A DNA stretch of 64,000 nucleotides, from NCBI RefSeq assembly GCF_021462225.1, contig NC_061816.1, positions 11,061,390 through 11,125,389 on the forward strand, written 5' to 3'. Within the stretch, counting starts at the first letter, position 1, and each line of letters starts with the position of its first letter. Below are positions 30,201 to 45,200 of this stretch, one piece after another. Source of the stretch: Girardinichthys multiradiatus (taxonomy: Eukaryota; Chordata; Actinopteri; Cyprinodontiformes; Goodeidae). The position numbers and the translations under genes were made by a program. The notes below the pieces were generated by a model. It searched no databases. It was not told where the DNA came from and saw only the letters and a list, made by a program, of their open reading frames with translations.

Positions 30201-33200
30201 CTTAAAGTCAGTTATGCAGCTACTTATGACAACTTGTCATGAATCCACATTTATGTGCTGATTTTTATTTCTTGAGAATTAAATCTGATTTGGACCCACC
30301 TTGGCGATGCGAATCCCATTCACCCACTGGTGCAGGGTCCTAACATCATCACAGCACAGGTACTTTATGTACTGAGACTTCTTCTGGATTTGGGGATGCT
30401 GTAAAAAACAAATAAATAAAATTAGCCCAATTTAGTGGTTTACAGCTTGGCCACAAAAGACACAATAAAATAGCCAATAACGGCCCTGACGTGAAATGTT
30501 CAGGTACCCTCCAGCTCTAAAATCTGAATGTTGTTCAGCAGAAATCAGAAGGAATCAGGATCTGATATACTGTTGAAAGACTCATTTAAATTTTTCCACT
30601 AGATTTATTAAAAAAAATAATTTAAAATGCTCCGGAAATAATGTTTTTTTATGCTATGTACTTTTTCCAGGCTTTTCCTAGCTAATCTACACAGCTGCAT
30701 TTCCACGGTTCTTCATCCTCCTCTTTTACCGATTTATTTATGTGTCTAAATACATACTATTATTATGTTCTTCTTATAGTTAGAGTGGCTTAGGTTATCC
30801 TGAGCTATCTTCCTTATTTTTTACCTCCGCCTTCTTCCCTCCCTGTTGGTTGGAGTAAGGGGGAGTCAGGTTTAGCCTAAACCGGCTCAGTTATGGTTGA
30901 GGTGCAAACACACCCTCCATTTCTGCTACCTGTATGACCCCTTCTCTTTTCCAATGGTTATAATCAGTCTGACAGAGAGAGGTATCCCAATCCTTGTGGT
31001 TTTTAATATAACAATGACCATCAGTGGGCTCTAGATGGATAAACGTTATCAGTTTATTATTTTACTTAGTACCCCTACATTACCCCTACATGTGGCCCGT
31101 TCTGGGGTGGCCGGGCTCTGGTACTCGGTGGTTTGGTCTGACCCCCCCGGCGGCCCTGCACCGTTCCGGACCCTTTGTGGGGTGCCTTGAGACGACGTTG
31201 TAAATAAGCGCTATATAAAATAAATAAACTGAAACTATCTCAGTAGTTATGCTGCTACAAGCTTAGGCTGCTGGAGCACATAATGACCACTTTCACCCTC
31301 TTCGCTTCATTCTCACACTACTCTCCAATTCTGCATTATTTGCTGTTATTTCAGTTTTTAACTTTATGTTCTCTCTCTTTTCTCTTCCTAGAAGCTACAC
31401 CTGGCCTGGCTCTGTGTTTACCTGTGACACCTTTTTGGAGAGGGGCATCGTCCGAGCTTCTGCTGGCAACAACTTAATGCTCACCCTCTACAGATGATCC
31501 ACATGGCCCTGTCTTTCAGTGTTTAACCCTTTCTCTCTCCTTGACATGGCGATTGACTGAGCTTTTACTGTGATTAACTCTATGTGCTCTCTTTCAGACT
31601 CTAACCTTGAAAACTGGCTCAGAGTTTATCTGTTCTTTCTTTCTAGGTGAAACGACTAAAGGAGCTACATCCATTAACATTTACTTTTCCTTCCCATAGA
31701 AAGTATTCCTGGATCAGTGCTTCTTTGTGTCTCTGCTCTGTTCTCTCAAACCCCCAGTCAGTCGTGGCAGATGGCCGCTCACACTGAGCCTGGTTCTGCT
31801 GGAGGTTTCTTCCTGTTAAAAGGGAGTTTTTCCTCTCCACTGTCGCTACATGCATGCTCAGTATGAGGGATTGCTGCAAAGTCAACGCCACTGCCTGTCC
31901 ACTGTCTCTACATGCTCATCCGGGAGGAGGGAATGCTGCAAGTCACTGACTGGATGCAATCTGCTGGGTTTCCTTAGATAGAAAAACGTTTTATCCAATT
32001 TGAATAAATAACTGAATCTGACTGCACTGTTCAATGGTTAGGATTAATTGGAATGTATGTACCTGACTGTTGTGAAGTGCCTTGAGACGTCATGTGTTGT
32101 GAATTGGCGCTATATAAATAAAACTGAATTGAAATTGAATTGAATTCTTTGACTATTCACTTAGTTTGAACATTTCTAATGTGAGTCTCTACAAAAATGT
32201 ATCTATAAATTAAGTTTAATTGATTTATTTTTGTCGTTTCTTTCAAACCAGATCCACATGGAGAGTTTGATGCCAAAAAGCTTCATCTTAGTCTCCTTTG
32301 ACCAAAGTTTGCAGTTCCAGTTTAAGTCCCAGTGGAGTTTATTATTTCCCATTTTTAAGTTTGTGAAGTTAAGACAGAAAAGATCGTTCTTGACACGGTT
32401 CCCAAACAGTGGGCTTGTCGATGGCAGCTAAAGGTTTTTTACAGAGACTTGTAGAACTGCAGCAAAGACTGGCATCTTGCGTTGACCAACAGTGAACTTT
32501 GGAGATCTTTTGGTGGCAACATACATATGGGTCCCCATCCAGCCTTGATTGTCTAGTTGTTTTGAACTTTTCAATTATTGCTCTGCATGTGCATATGGGA
32601 ACGTTTAAGCAATTAGCTGCTTTCTTGTAGCCATTCCTGACTACAGATGTTGCAAATGCACCTTATTATTATATATGTGTATATTGTACATTGTAAATTT
32701 GTATATTCTGTAATGCAAAAACAGAACAAAAGAGCAAAGTGTACCGGAGTCAAATTCCTTGTTTGTATGTACGAACTTGGCAATAAAGCTGATTCTGATT
32801 CTGACTTCTGAAGATCAACATATTATGCCTTACTTGAATGGTAAGCTCTCTTGTGTTTTCCATTTTGTAGAGTGTCTAAGAGAAACAGGCTTCTGTGCCA
32901 AATTCTATTTTACATCCCAGGAAAACAAAGTAACGGATTACTAAATACTAGCTCCGAAACATTTTGATCAAATAAACATAACATGCTTTAAAATAAATGT
33001 AACTAAAGGAATCGACAGGGCTGGTGTCATTGTATTTTATATTACAAAACCACAACCTTAAGAAGGTTTTTATTAATTGTTGCTAACAGAACACACATTT
33101 GCCACTTGGATAGAATGCAAACATTAAGGACATTTACTTATACAGGTCCTTCTCAAAATATTAGCATATTGTGATGAAGTTCATTATTTTCCATAATGTC

Positions 33201-36200
33201 ATGATGAAAATTTAACATTCATATATTTTAGATTCATTGCACACTAACTGAAATATTTCAGGTCTTTTATTGTCTTAATACGGATGATTTTGGCATACAG
33301 CTCATGAAAACCCAAAATTCCTATCTCACAAAATTAGCATATCATTAAAAGGGTCTCTAAACGAGCTATGAACCTAATCATCTGAATCAACGAGTTAACT
33401 CTAAACACCTGCAAAAGATTCCTGAGGCCTTTAAAACTCCCAGCCTGGTTCATCACTCAAAACCCCAATTATGGGTAAGACTGCCGACCTGACTGCTGTC
33501 CAGAAGGCCACTATTGACACCCTCAAGCAAGAGGGTAAGACACAGAAAGACATTTCTGAACGAATAGGCTGTTCCCAGAGTGCTGTATCAAGGCACCTCA
33601 GTGGGAAGTCTGTGGGAAGGAAAAAGTGTGGCAGAAAACGCTGCACAACGAGAAGAGGTGACCGGACCCTGAGGAAGATTGTGGAGAAGGGCCGATTCCA
33701 GACCTTGGGGGACCTGCGGAAGCAGTGGACTGAGTCTGGAGTAGAAACATCCAGAGCCACCGTGCACAGGCGTGTGCAGGAAATGGGCTACAGGTGCCGC
33801 ATTCCCCAGGTCAAGCCACTTTTGAACCAGAAACAGCGGCAGAAGCGCCTGACCTGGGCTACAGAGAAGCAGCACTGGACTGTTGCTCAGTGGTCCAAAG
33901 TACTTTTTTCGGATGAAAGCAAATTCTGCATGTCATTCGGTAATCAAGGTGCCAGAGTCTGGAGGAAGACTGGGGAGAAGGAAATGCCAAAATGCCAGAA
34001 GTCCAGTGTCAAGTACCCACAGTCAGTGATGGTCTGGGGTGCCGTGTCAGCTGCTGGTGTTGGTCCACTGTGTTTTATCAAGGGCAGGGTCAATGCAGCT
34101 AGCTATCAGGAGATTTTGGAGCACTTCATGCTTCCATCTGCTGAAAAGCTTTATGGAGATGAAGATTTCATTTTTCAGCACGACCTGGCACCTGCTCACA
34201 GTGCCAAAACCACTGGTAAATGGTTTACTGACCATGGTATCACTGTGCTCAATTGGCCTGCCAACTCTCCTGACCTGAACCCCATAGAGAATCTGTGGGA
34301 TATTGTGAAGAGAACGTTGAGAGACTCAAGACCCAACACTCTGGATGAGCTAAAGGCCGCTATCGAAGCATCCTGGGCCTCCATAAGACCTCAGCAGTGC
34401 CACAGGCTGATTGCCTCCATGCCACGCCGCATTGAAGCAGTCATTTCTGCAAAAGGATTCCCGACCAAGTATTGAGTGCATAACTGTACATGATTATTTG
34501 AAGGTTGACGTTTTTTGTATTAAAAACACTTTTCTTTTATTGGTCGGATGAAATATGCTAATTTTGTGAGATAGGAATTTTGGGTTTTCATGAGCTGTAT
34601 GCCAAAATCATCCGTATTAAGACAATAAAAGACCTGAAATATTTCAGTTAGTGTGCAATGAATCTAAAATATATGAATGTTAAATTTTCATCATGACATT
34701 ATGGAAAATAATGAACTTTATCACAATATGCTAATATTTTGAGAAGGACCTATACCAAATGGTCTTAGCAGCTATCATAAGCATCATGTTAATCATTTAA
34801 AAAAGCTTTCATCAGTGATGTTCTTACCTTTAGGGCCAGGCAGTAATCAGTCGGAGCCTTGTATTTGCTGCGGTAGTCCTGGCCATAATACACGATAACA
34901 TGGTCCAGCTGCAGGAAGCACACGAGATCTCTGGACGCCTGCAGAGACACAGGACACAGCACATTATACATTCATGCATATCTGACTAATAATACCAACC
35001 AAAAAAAAATGCTTAAGTGAACATAAATACCCTTTAAATGATTTTATGGGGACTTTTAAATTTTGTGCACGCTACTAAGAAAAAAGAATTCACTTAAAGT
35101 TCAGAAAGACAATGCAGAAGAACAACAGCAGAAGGTGAAGATATCAGAGGTTCTAAAAACTGCAGAAAAGGTGCAGAAGTGCTTTCATCAACAACAACAA
35201 AATCCTAGCTCCGTACATAACAAAAGACATGCATTGTTTGCTGCAACTGCTCTTCAAAGTGATTAAGCACACAACAGGAAATACCACAGATCAGACTGTT
35301 GGATCTAGTTCTCATGAGCCCAACTCAAATATCTGTTTAACCCTTTAAAGTCTGCCACAGAAATTTATAAACACATCTGTTTATTGGATACCTTTAACAA
35401 AACCAGAAACAACATTTGAAACCTTGCCTTTTTATGATCAAAGTTGACACATTATGCAATTATCATCAAAACAACCTCTTTCCGTGTATTTTTGTTTTTA
35501 TTAAGAATGTGCAAAAATATTTTGCAAGATATTCACACAGGAGAGCAGGGTTTTGGGAAGAGTAATAACTTTGTTAAATAGTTAGTAATGATACATTTTA
35601 AAGAACAAGACGTCTGAGGAATGCTTGTATCATTAATGATATATTTATAGATGTATGTTTTAAGAAATCTCTTTCTTTAACAAAGTTTGTACTTTTATCA
35701 TTTTTGATGCAAGTATTTCATGTATCATCATTGATCCAAGCATCTTTACCATCAAAGATATTACACTTTTGATACACTTTGTCTTAAGATTAAAAGTACT
35801 AACTATTAAAAAGGGAAGGGTTTTTAGAAATAATTCATCAAAAATGATACGTGTGGTGTTCTAGAGTTAATTATAATTCTGGTAAGCTAGTGTGACCATG
35901 GACCAGAGGAAAACAAGTCTATGTCTAAGCTGACCTTAGCTTTGCCTTTTGGGACATAATAGATCCCTGAAGCCCTGAGGAGGAAGTAACGCTTCTTCCA
36001 CGACTTCTTTCCATCCTCTTTGAGCCACAGAATCCCTTCGATCTCTGGCACAGACACCGATCCACCGCAGAAACATTCCTGAAACACCAAGACAAAAAAA
36101 ACAAAAACAATGTGTGTTGCTCTATCTTTTTTTATTTTTGTTTCTACCGTCAGTAGAAACAGAAACAAATTATATTGTTTTGCACAGATTTACCTCTAGG

Positions 36201-39200
36201 AGAGCTTCTTTATTCCTGTCAGCCATCTCTGATGTCTCCTTCCGCCCCAACAAATAGTTCTGAAAGGGATTGAAGGGAACAGGGAAGTGAGTCGATGACA
36301 AAGGGGAGGGGGTGAAGCTGGCAGCACAATTCGTCTTACGTTAAATAAATTATTCACCTTTACTCGCTTTAGAGCTTTGACCTACTTCCAACTCCCTTCC
36401 AAGTTCTCTGACTGGCAGCTGTGTAAGCCCTCAGCATGCATAAACTATGTGTTTGTGTGAACTGTGCGTACTTTACGAGTTTACATACTACAGTCGTGCT
36501 GAGATGTTGACTTGAGTGTGCCAGCAAATGTGTGCTGCAGTATGATGGGCAGTCACCTGGGGGTTCTTGAAAAGAGCGTACTTCTCGATGCGCTCGATAA
36601 ACATTAGCTTGTTGTGGCTGTCCCGGGTCCAGTTCAACAGGTTCTCCACCAAGTTCTCATGATCCTCAAATATACGTTCTGAAAAAGATAACGGTGGGAA
36701 TGAAAAATCCATCCCTGCACCAATGATGCAGATTAAAGAAGATTATTAAGTGTGGTTATTTGAGTCAGGATGGACTCCTCCTTTACCCATCTGTAGCTCA
36801 GTAATGGTTTCCACAAGAGACCAATCAGGACTGTAGCCACAGTGAGACTTATCCAGCAGGCTGTCCAGCACCTGTCTGACGGACTGCCTCTCATCCACCA
36901 TCATGGTCTTGGAGCTCTCGTCAGACATATGGACTCTAATCACCAGCTGAGGAAAGACAAGAGAATTAGAAATGACCATTAAAGCAATTTACTGCTTTTT
37001 GATTAGAGTGACTGTTTATGGCGACGGAGTATTAAGGCCAGGCTAAGAATTTTTTTTTAAAAATATTACAAGACTAAAGACGTAACATAACGAGAATAAA
37101 CTAATGACATCTCCTCTTCCACAAAACAAGCAATTTCTTCCAAGTTGGTGTGGTTCTTTCTTTAAAACAGACACAGTCGTTTGTTTGCACAATCCTTTCA
37201 AAGTCCAGAAGCTGGTTATAATTTGATGCTGATGTGCTAAAAGATTAACAATGTCCTTATTTGTGAAACCTATACTAAAGTATAACTATACAAGATGCTC
37301 AACATTCCTCATTTTAACGCATAGAATACTGTGCTTCTTGTAAGAGTTCTCATAAAAATTACTTTATTCTCGTAATAATCCGACTTTATTCTCATAATTT
37401 CCAAAAATAAAATCTCTTAGCCTGACCCTAGTACTCCGTCGTAGTTCAGAGTGCTGTATCCAAGCACATTACTGGAAAGTTTAGTGGAAGGAAAATAAGG
37501 TGAAAGAGCACGACTGATGACAACAACCTAAAGATGATTGTGAAGGTCCATTTAGGAGATTGGGGAATAGGAACTTCAGGAGTTGCTGCACACAGATGTG
37601 TCCAGGACATGAGCAACAAATGTTGCAGTCCTTCTTATAAGACACTACTGAACAGGGGAAAACATTAGAAACATTTTATGATAAATTTGGAAATGCTGGC
37701 AGCCTTTTGGAAATTAAAGGTAAAGATCTACATTCACTAGAGAATATACATAGAGAATTTTAGGAATGGAAGCTAAGCTAATTGCTAATTTAAGAAGCTT
37801 AAAATATCAACTCATCAATAGCTTTGTCTTTGTTTTAGAATACTATCAATACCCTGTTTTGAAACGACCGGTTTCTCACACAGTAGCTTGATGACACCTA
37901 AAGCTCTGACCCAGAAATGAATAATTAGAAGAACACTCATGTCAGAAGGGCTAGAAAAACTGTTCAGGTTGAAACTTTACAAAAACTGGCCTCATAAATC
38001 TAACAGTGCATCTCCACTAAAACCAATTATTCCTGACACCTCCAGTTTTTATTTTGCCCTTCCACTCCGATCCTTTACTCAGGTGGTATAAGGCTATGGA
38101 CAACTGAGCTGAAACCCAAATAATAAAGACTCTACGACAGAGCCTCAGACATGGAGAGCCTGACCTACATTTCTCAGAAAACAAACCAACACACCCCCTC
38201 TGAATTTCCACTACATAACAATTGATAAGAAATTAAAATGTAATGAAGCTGATGGTATTTCATGCATACAAAGCATATTTGACTGTGAATTACTGCAGAT
38301 CATGGATGAAGTTCACAGTTGCATCTGTACCAAGCCCCCTTTATCTCATCATGTCAGAGGATGGCACTGTGAGTTGAAACACTGCTGGGCTTCACCCATT
38401 CATTGCATAAAAAAGCACACCATTCTGCAGCATGGATTCTTCCTCAATCACATAGACGATTCATTCAATGATAGAACTGGTGGCTAAAATGGCCTGCCTG
38501 TAGAGTCCAGTATCGATACCCTAATGGAGACAGAGGCATGCCTTGGCTTCAGTGAATCAAGGGGCTCCAGCTGCGCAGCCAAACATCAGAACTGGTTACA
38601 TTAAACTGAAAGAAATCGCTGCATTGTCTTGGATGCACAGACCGTCTTCTTGCTGCCTCCTCGGCACATCTATAATCAAAGGCTGCAATGACCTATTTTC
38701 TCTGTACTTCACCGCCTTGCCATGAATGAAGTTCAAAAGAAATGCGGTGTGCAGCAAATATGACATGACGAAAAGCGTTATATAAGGTCGAAGGCGTTTC
38801 ATGACAAGAGACCAAGTCTGCAAGTATGTTCAGAAAACAAAATGCATATACCTTTTTGACCTGTGCCTCCTTGATTTTCTCCAGAGCGATACGGATCTTC
38901 TCTGCCTTGATCTTTGCAGCTTGCTCCTCCTGGACACACAGGAACATGTTTAATGTATCATACACACACATACACAAATACAGCTTTCAATTAAAACCTT
39001 TTTAAAAGTTTAAATGCACATAACGGAACAAAGATTTTGTATTTATTTTCTTCTCGTTGCTTACCTTCCCCCTCCAGCAAGATGCCATCACCTCCATTCT
39101 ACAGGTTAGCAATGCTTATACTTGTGTAATTAATATGTTATATAACTAAAGTGAATCGCTGCGGCGGTGACATTGGTCTAGCGTTCCCTCAAACGTGGCA

Positions 39201-42200
39201 CTCCATCACTCTGGATTCATAGGAAGCTGCTGCAGCTTCCTTTGATCCGCTTAAACAATGGTAGAAGATCCCTAAAGGGCGCGAGGATGCAGACGGATGC
39301 AGGAACACTTCAAAGAGCATCTATACGTTCCACTTGGAGACTCCAAAAGAAATCCTCATAGGCAGCGGAAAACATCCAAATTTTGCACCGTAAAGTTGTT
39401 CCACCATGATCCTCAGCAGGGATGAAACTGACCAAGACTCTGTACTGTTGTGGGGTTTACTGACATTCACACATGTGCACCCAAGATGAGCACAATTTCA
39501 CAAAACCACAAACGAGATAGTAGGAAGGAAGACGCCCCTCCCCCTTGCTTCTTCCCTTCCTCTCTTTATAACAGCAGCCAGGCTTTGGGAGCGTGCCAAA
39601 TTGATGAAGCATAATCCCCACAAATATAGTAGGAGCCCAAGGGTCAGCCAACCAGCAAGCACCTTTCGCAGGACCCTCCAGCCAATCGGTGTGACAGGCT
39701 ACCGACCTGAGGCTAAACCACAGTGGCAGGGATGTGCAGCGGTGGAATTTGGGTGAATGAGCTGCTGAATATTTGAAGGAGTGTACATCTACAAGTTTGT
39801 GTTAGCAGAAACAGGGTGAGGGGGTAGAAACAAGAGCTCTCATCTCAGAAACCCCCTCCTCCCTTTGACCCAGACTCTCTTTTTCACATGAGTGACTTCA
39901 AAGCAAGCAAATTTTAATGGAACAGGAGTCAGAGTGGCCAACACGTAGCGTCTGGCTTTCAGCCGCTGGGGGGAGAGTGGAATAGAGACTAAGGGGTCAG
40001 GGAGGTTTGCAGATTCACACCATAGGTTTAACCACAGATTTAACACCGTGACTCCTCCACACCTCTAAATCCCTAGTATTATTCCCTCTACTCCCCGTTT
40101 CTGATTAAACACAGCTCTGATTCCTATTCTACTGGCGTGTTCACACCCAGCCCATTTTGAAGAGCTATTCTCTCGGTGGAGGGATTTTTTTGGCACACCC
40201 CCGCAGCCGAGTTCACATAACAATTCCAGCAGCATTTGTATGTTTCTGGGGGTCTCAAAATGCCACAGAACTGAAGTAAATTTTGGTTCAGTCTTAATTT
40301 AAACATGTAATCTGGGAATTAATGAAACATGTTCATCCATTCATCAATCATGTTTTCTGTTAAATGTGAGTCGGTCCTTTCTGCTGTCGCCACGTGCTTT
40401 CTCAGGAGGAATGATTGCCTTTGCATTTAGGATCAGATTGGACTGCGCCTCATTGAATCTAATCTTATATGACTGGATTGCATTGGTATGAATTTGATTT
40501 ATTGTGAATTTCTGTATAATTCGACCTATGTGTCTTGGGATGACGTTTGTTGACACTTGGTACTATATAAATAAACTTAACTGAAATCTGTTTATCCATC
40601 TTCGGGTCACGGGGGTAAACCCAGACATCTTACCCCTAAGCAAGACTCTCCAGCTCATTGTGGAGGATTGTAAGGCCAGAAGATATATGTTATGCTTCCA
40701 GTATGTTCTGGGTCTGCCCCACGTCTTCTCCCAGTGTGACATGAACAGAATACCTCTGCAGGAAGACACATGCTAAGACATCTCAATGAAATACTGAAGC
40801 CTTCCCAGTAGACTCCTTTCAATACCTCCAGATGATGGAGCTCCGTCCTCCACCTACAAGGCGAGTCCCAGAGGAGGTTCGTTTTAGCAGCTTGTGTTTC
40901 GTTTTTCAGTCATAGTACGCTCCTCATTACCTTGGTAAGAGCTGCAACACATATCGACCGGCTATTCAGAGTTTGGCTTCTTGTCTCAGCTCTGTCTTCT
41001 CCACAGCAGATTGAAGAAGCTTCCGCATTTATGTGCACAAGGCACAATTCCATCTATCATTCTCCTGCTTCTTCCTACCATCATCTTGTAAGACACCAAG
41101 ATATCTGAACGCCTCTGCTTGGTGCAGAGACATTTTAAATCTGGCTCTAGTCTGAATTTAAGCTTATATAACACTAAACAACTACTCATCATTTACCGAG
41201 ATTCAACAACTGCTGACACAAAAGAGTTGGTGTATTAGCTTGGTTGCTGCCCCCCTGACAAGAATATTTTATTATAAAACGGAAACCAAGTCAAGTCAGC
41301 CACATGCAGAGAAACATAGAAAAGAGAATAAATATAGATTCAAAGACAAGCATCCTCATGCATCTGAATGATATATAATAAAGATCAATACATGGTGAAG
41401 GTAAACAATAAGGAAAAATCCATCTGATCAATCTTTTCCATTTCCATATACTGCATACTGAAAAACTAAATCATCCAGATCACTGAAAATGGCTCTTCTT
41501 CTTCTGGTTCAGGGTTTCAACACATTTTTAATAGAAAACTTACGAACATTTACTAATTTAACTTTTCAGAGTTCCCTGTCCTTGTTCACTTTACAATAGA
41601 GAATACTGAAGTTTTATATCAAATATTTCTAAAGTGGACAGTCTTTAAATATGAAACCTGAAAGGAAGGAGAAGATAAAGGGACCAGAGAAAGAAGGGTG
41701 GAGAACAGAACAAGGAAAGAGGGAAGAATAAGAGGAAGGAAAAAAGAAAAGACTAGAGAAAGGGAGCAATGAAAGAATGGAGGACAAAAGGAAGAGAGCA
41801 AGGAAAGAAGCATGGATAATTGAGCAAGCAAAGAGGGAAGCACAAGAAGACACGAGGCAGGAAAGAAGAAGGAGAAGAGAGAAAGGAAAGAAGGAAGAAC
41901 ACCAGGAACGAAATGAAAAAGGAGGAAGAAAAGAAGAAGCATGCCTTGGAGAGAAGAAAGTGGGAAGGAGGGTAGATCACAAGGTATGCAAGAAAAGAAG
42001 GACACAAGGAAGAAAGCAGAGGCATAAGCAAGGAGGAACGTAAGGAAGGAGGATACAAGGGACGGAGGAGGGAAGATAGGAGGAAGAAAGGCAGGAAAGT
42101 ATGACAGGAAGGAAAGAAATGAAGGAAGGGCACATAGGAAATGGCAGGAGACACATTAGGACAGAAACAAGGACATAAGGAGGAAAAGTAAAAAAGTTCA

Positions 42201-45200
42201 AAAAAGGACACAAAAATGAGAAAAAGGATGGACAGAAAGGGAAAGAAAGAAAGAAAGGGAAAGAAATAAAGAAAGAAAAAAAGGGAAAGAAATAAAGAAA
42301 GAAAGGGAAAGAAATAAAGAAAGAAAGAAAGGGAAAGAAATAAAGAAAGAAAGGGAAAGAAATAAAGAAAGAAAGAAAGGGAAAGAAAGAAAGAAAGAGA
42401 AAGAAAGAAAGAAAGGGAAAGAGAGAAAGAAAGAAAGAAAGGGAAAGAAAGAAAGAAAGGAAAAAAAAAAGAAAGAAAGCACAAAACTCAGAAGGTTAAG
42501 ACTGGATAAGGAAAGGCCTTCAGGAGTGGATACAAAGACATATACAGAGAGGCAAAGTACAAGTTTGGCAAGGCAGTGAAAGAGGCCAAACGACTGTACT
42601 CTGAGAAGCTCCAAAACCAGTTCTCAGCCAACGACTCTATGTCTGTATGGAAACAAGCTGAAAGTGAATTTTAAGATTAAAAGTAAAAATTAAATATCCT
42701 GGCAATGTTTCATACAGTTAACCTTTTAAAATAACGGATATATTGACAATCTTCACAAAATGTACACATTAGGGCCCAATGGTACCTTAAAGGTTAAAAT
42801 GTGTCTGATTTAGGTTAGTTCAGATGCCAGAAAAAGCAGTGAAACCGCCCTTTACCACCTTCCTGAATCAGAATCCACCTTCAGCTTCCTGTTTTATTAT
42901 TTGGGAAACATTCAGATAATAAAACCTGTGAACTGCATCAGGATCTCCAGGGTAAATGTTTAAAACTCTTATGTGCAGAATATTCTTAAAATTGTTGGGA
43001 AAATTGGGAAATGTATATCTGGAAAAGTAGGAAAGTTTGAAATGGAAACAAGTTTGGCAAGGCAGTGAAAGAGGCCAAACGACCGTACTCTGAGAAGCTC
43101 CAAAACCAATTCTCAGCCAACGACTCTACGTCTGTCTGGAAACAAGCTGAAAGCCCCCCACTCCATCAACGACCGACGCCTCGCCAACGACCTGAAAGAG
43201 TTCTACTGCTGCTTTGAAAGACAAAGGGACAGTCCTGTAACCATCCCCCACGACACCCCCCAACACCTGTAGCCACAATCCACCACCCCCACCTCCCCAA
43301 CCTCAAGAGGGGCCTTGGCACCTCCAACCCCCACCCTGAAGTCCCCCCCCCCCACAAGCCCCCTACCCACACCAGGGACGGCTCTTTCCATCCAGGAGAG
43401 GGAGGTCAACAAACTCTTCAGGAGACAGAACCCCGGAAAGCTGCTGGACCGGATTCTGTCTCACCAGCCAGCCTGAAGCACTGCGCTGATCAGCTGTCGC
43501 CAGTCTTCACAGACATTTTTAACACCTCACTGGAGACATGTCATGTGCCAGCCTGCTTCAAGTCCTCCACCATCGTCCCTGTTCCCAAGAAGCCAAGGAC
43601 CACAAGGCTTAATGACTTCAGACCCGTCGCCCTGACCTCTGTGGTGATGAAGTCCTTTGAGCTCCTTGTGCTCTCACACCTAAAAGACATCACCTACCCC
43701 CTCCTGGACCCCCTGCAGTTTGCCTACAGAGCCAACAGGTCTGTAGATGATGCAGTCAACTTAGCCCTTCACTTCATCCTCCAGCACCTGGACTCCACAG
43801 GAACCTAAGCCAGGATCCTGTTTGTGGATTTCAGCTCTGCCTTCAACACCATCATCCCAGCTCTGCTCCAGGAGAAGCTCTCGCAGCTGAGTGTGGCCAA
43901 CTCCACCTGCAGGTGGATCACTGACTTCCTGTCTGACAGGAAGCAGTGCGTGAGGCTGGGGAAGCACGTCTCCGACTCCCTGACCATCAGCACTGGTTCC
44001 CCCCAAGGCTGTGTTCTCTCTCCTCTGCTCTTCTCCCTGTACACCAACAGCTGCACCTCCAGTCAACAGTCTGTCAAGATTCTGAAGTTTGCGGACGACA
44101 CCACCCTGATTGGACTCATCTCTGATGGTGACGAGTCCGTGTACAGATGGGAGGTGGACCATCTGTTGGACTGCTGCAGCCAGAACAACCTTGAGCTCAA
44201 GCTCTAAAGACAGTGGAGATGGTTGTGGACTTCAGGCAGAACCCAGCCCCACCTGCCCCCATCACCCTCTGTAACTCCACAATTGACACTGTGGAATCTT
44301 TCCGCTTCCTGGGAACCATCATCTCCCAGGATCTCAAGTGGGAGCCAAACATCAGCTCCCTCATCAAGAAAGCCCAGCAGAGGATGTTCTTCCTGCGGCA
44401 GCTGAGGAAATTCAACCTGCCAAAGACTATGATGGTGCACTTCTACACAGCCATCATTGAGTCCATCCTCACCTCCTCCATCACCATCTGGGACGCCGCT
44501 GCTACAGCCAAGGATAAGGGCAGGCTGCAGCATGTCATTCGGTCTGCTGAGAAGGTGATTGGCTGCAGTCTACTGTCGCTCCAGGAACTGTACACCTCCA
44601 GGACCCTGAAGCGGGCAGGGAAGATTCTGGCTGATCCCTCCCACCCTGGTCACAGACTCTTTGAAACTCTCCCCTCTGGCAGGAGCCTTCGGTCCATCTG
44701 GACCAAATCCTCACGCCACAAGAACAGTTTTTTCCCATCTGCCACCAGCCTTGTTAACAAAGCCCGGAAACCACCCTGACACTCTCCCTTTACCCCACAC
44801 CCCCCCTTTTTTGCTGACAGGACACCTGTAACCTGTAACTCTATGCGTTACATTAACGCTCAGCATGGACTCCTGCTTTACTTGCACTGCCATACTTACA
44901 CACTGATCACCTGCACTGTTGTACTGCTCTGGCACCCAATACTGCTCTACAGGTCCTTCTCAAAATATTAGCATATTGTGATAAAGTTAATTATTTTCCA
45001 TAATGTAATGATGAAAATTTAACATTCATATATTTTAGATTCATTGCACACTAACTGAAATATTTCAGGTCTTTTATTGTCTTAATACGGATGATTTTGG
45101 CATACAGCTCATGAAAACCCAAAATTCCTATCTCACAAAATTAGCATATTTCATCCGACCAATAAAAGAAAAGTGTTTTTAATACAAAAAACGTCAACCT

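Noticed and set aside
35063..35266. 67-codon plus-strand frame with Gln runs in a raph1 intron
   Set aside because: No Kozak, splice or homology support. The Gln runs come from a CAA repeat.
41753..42484. 243-codon minus-strand frame rich in Phe, Leu and Ser
   Set aside because: It is the complement of a (GAAA)n/(GGAAA)n low-complexity tract. No domain, no splice context.
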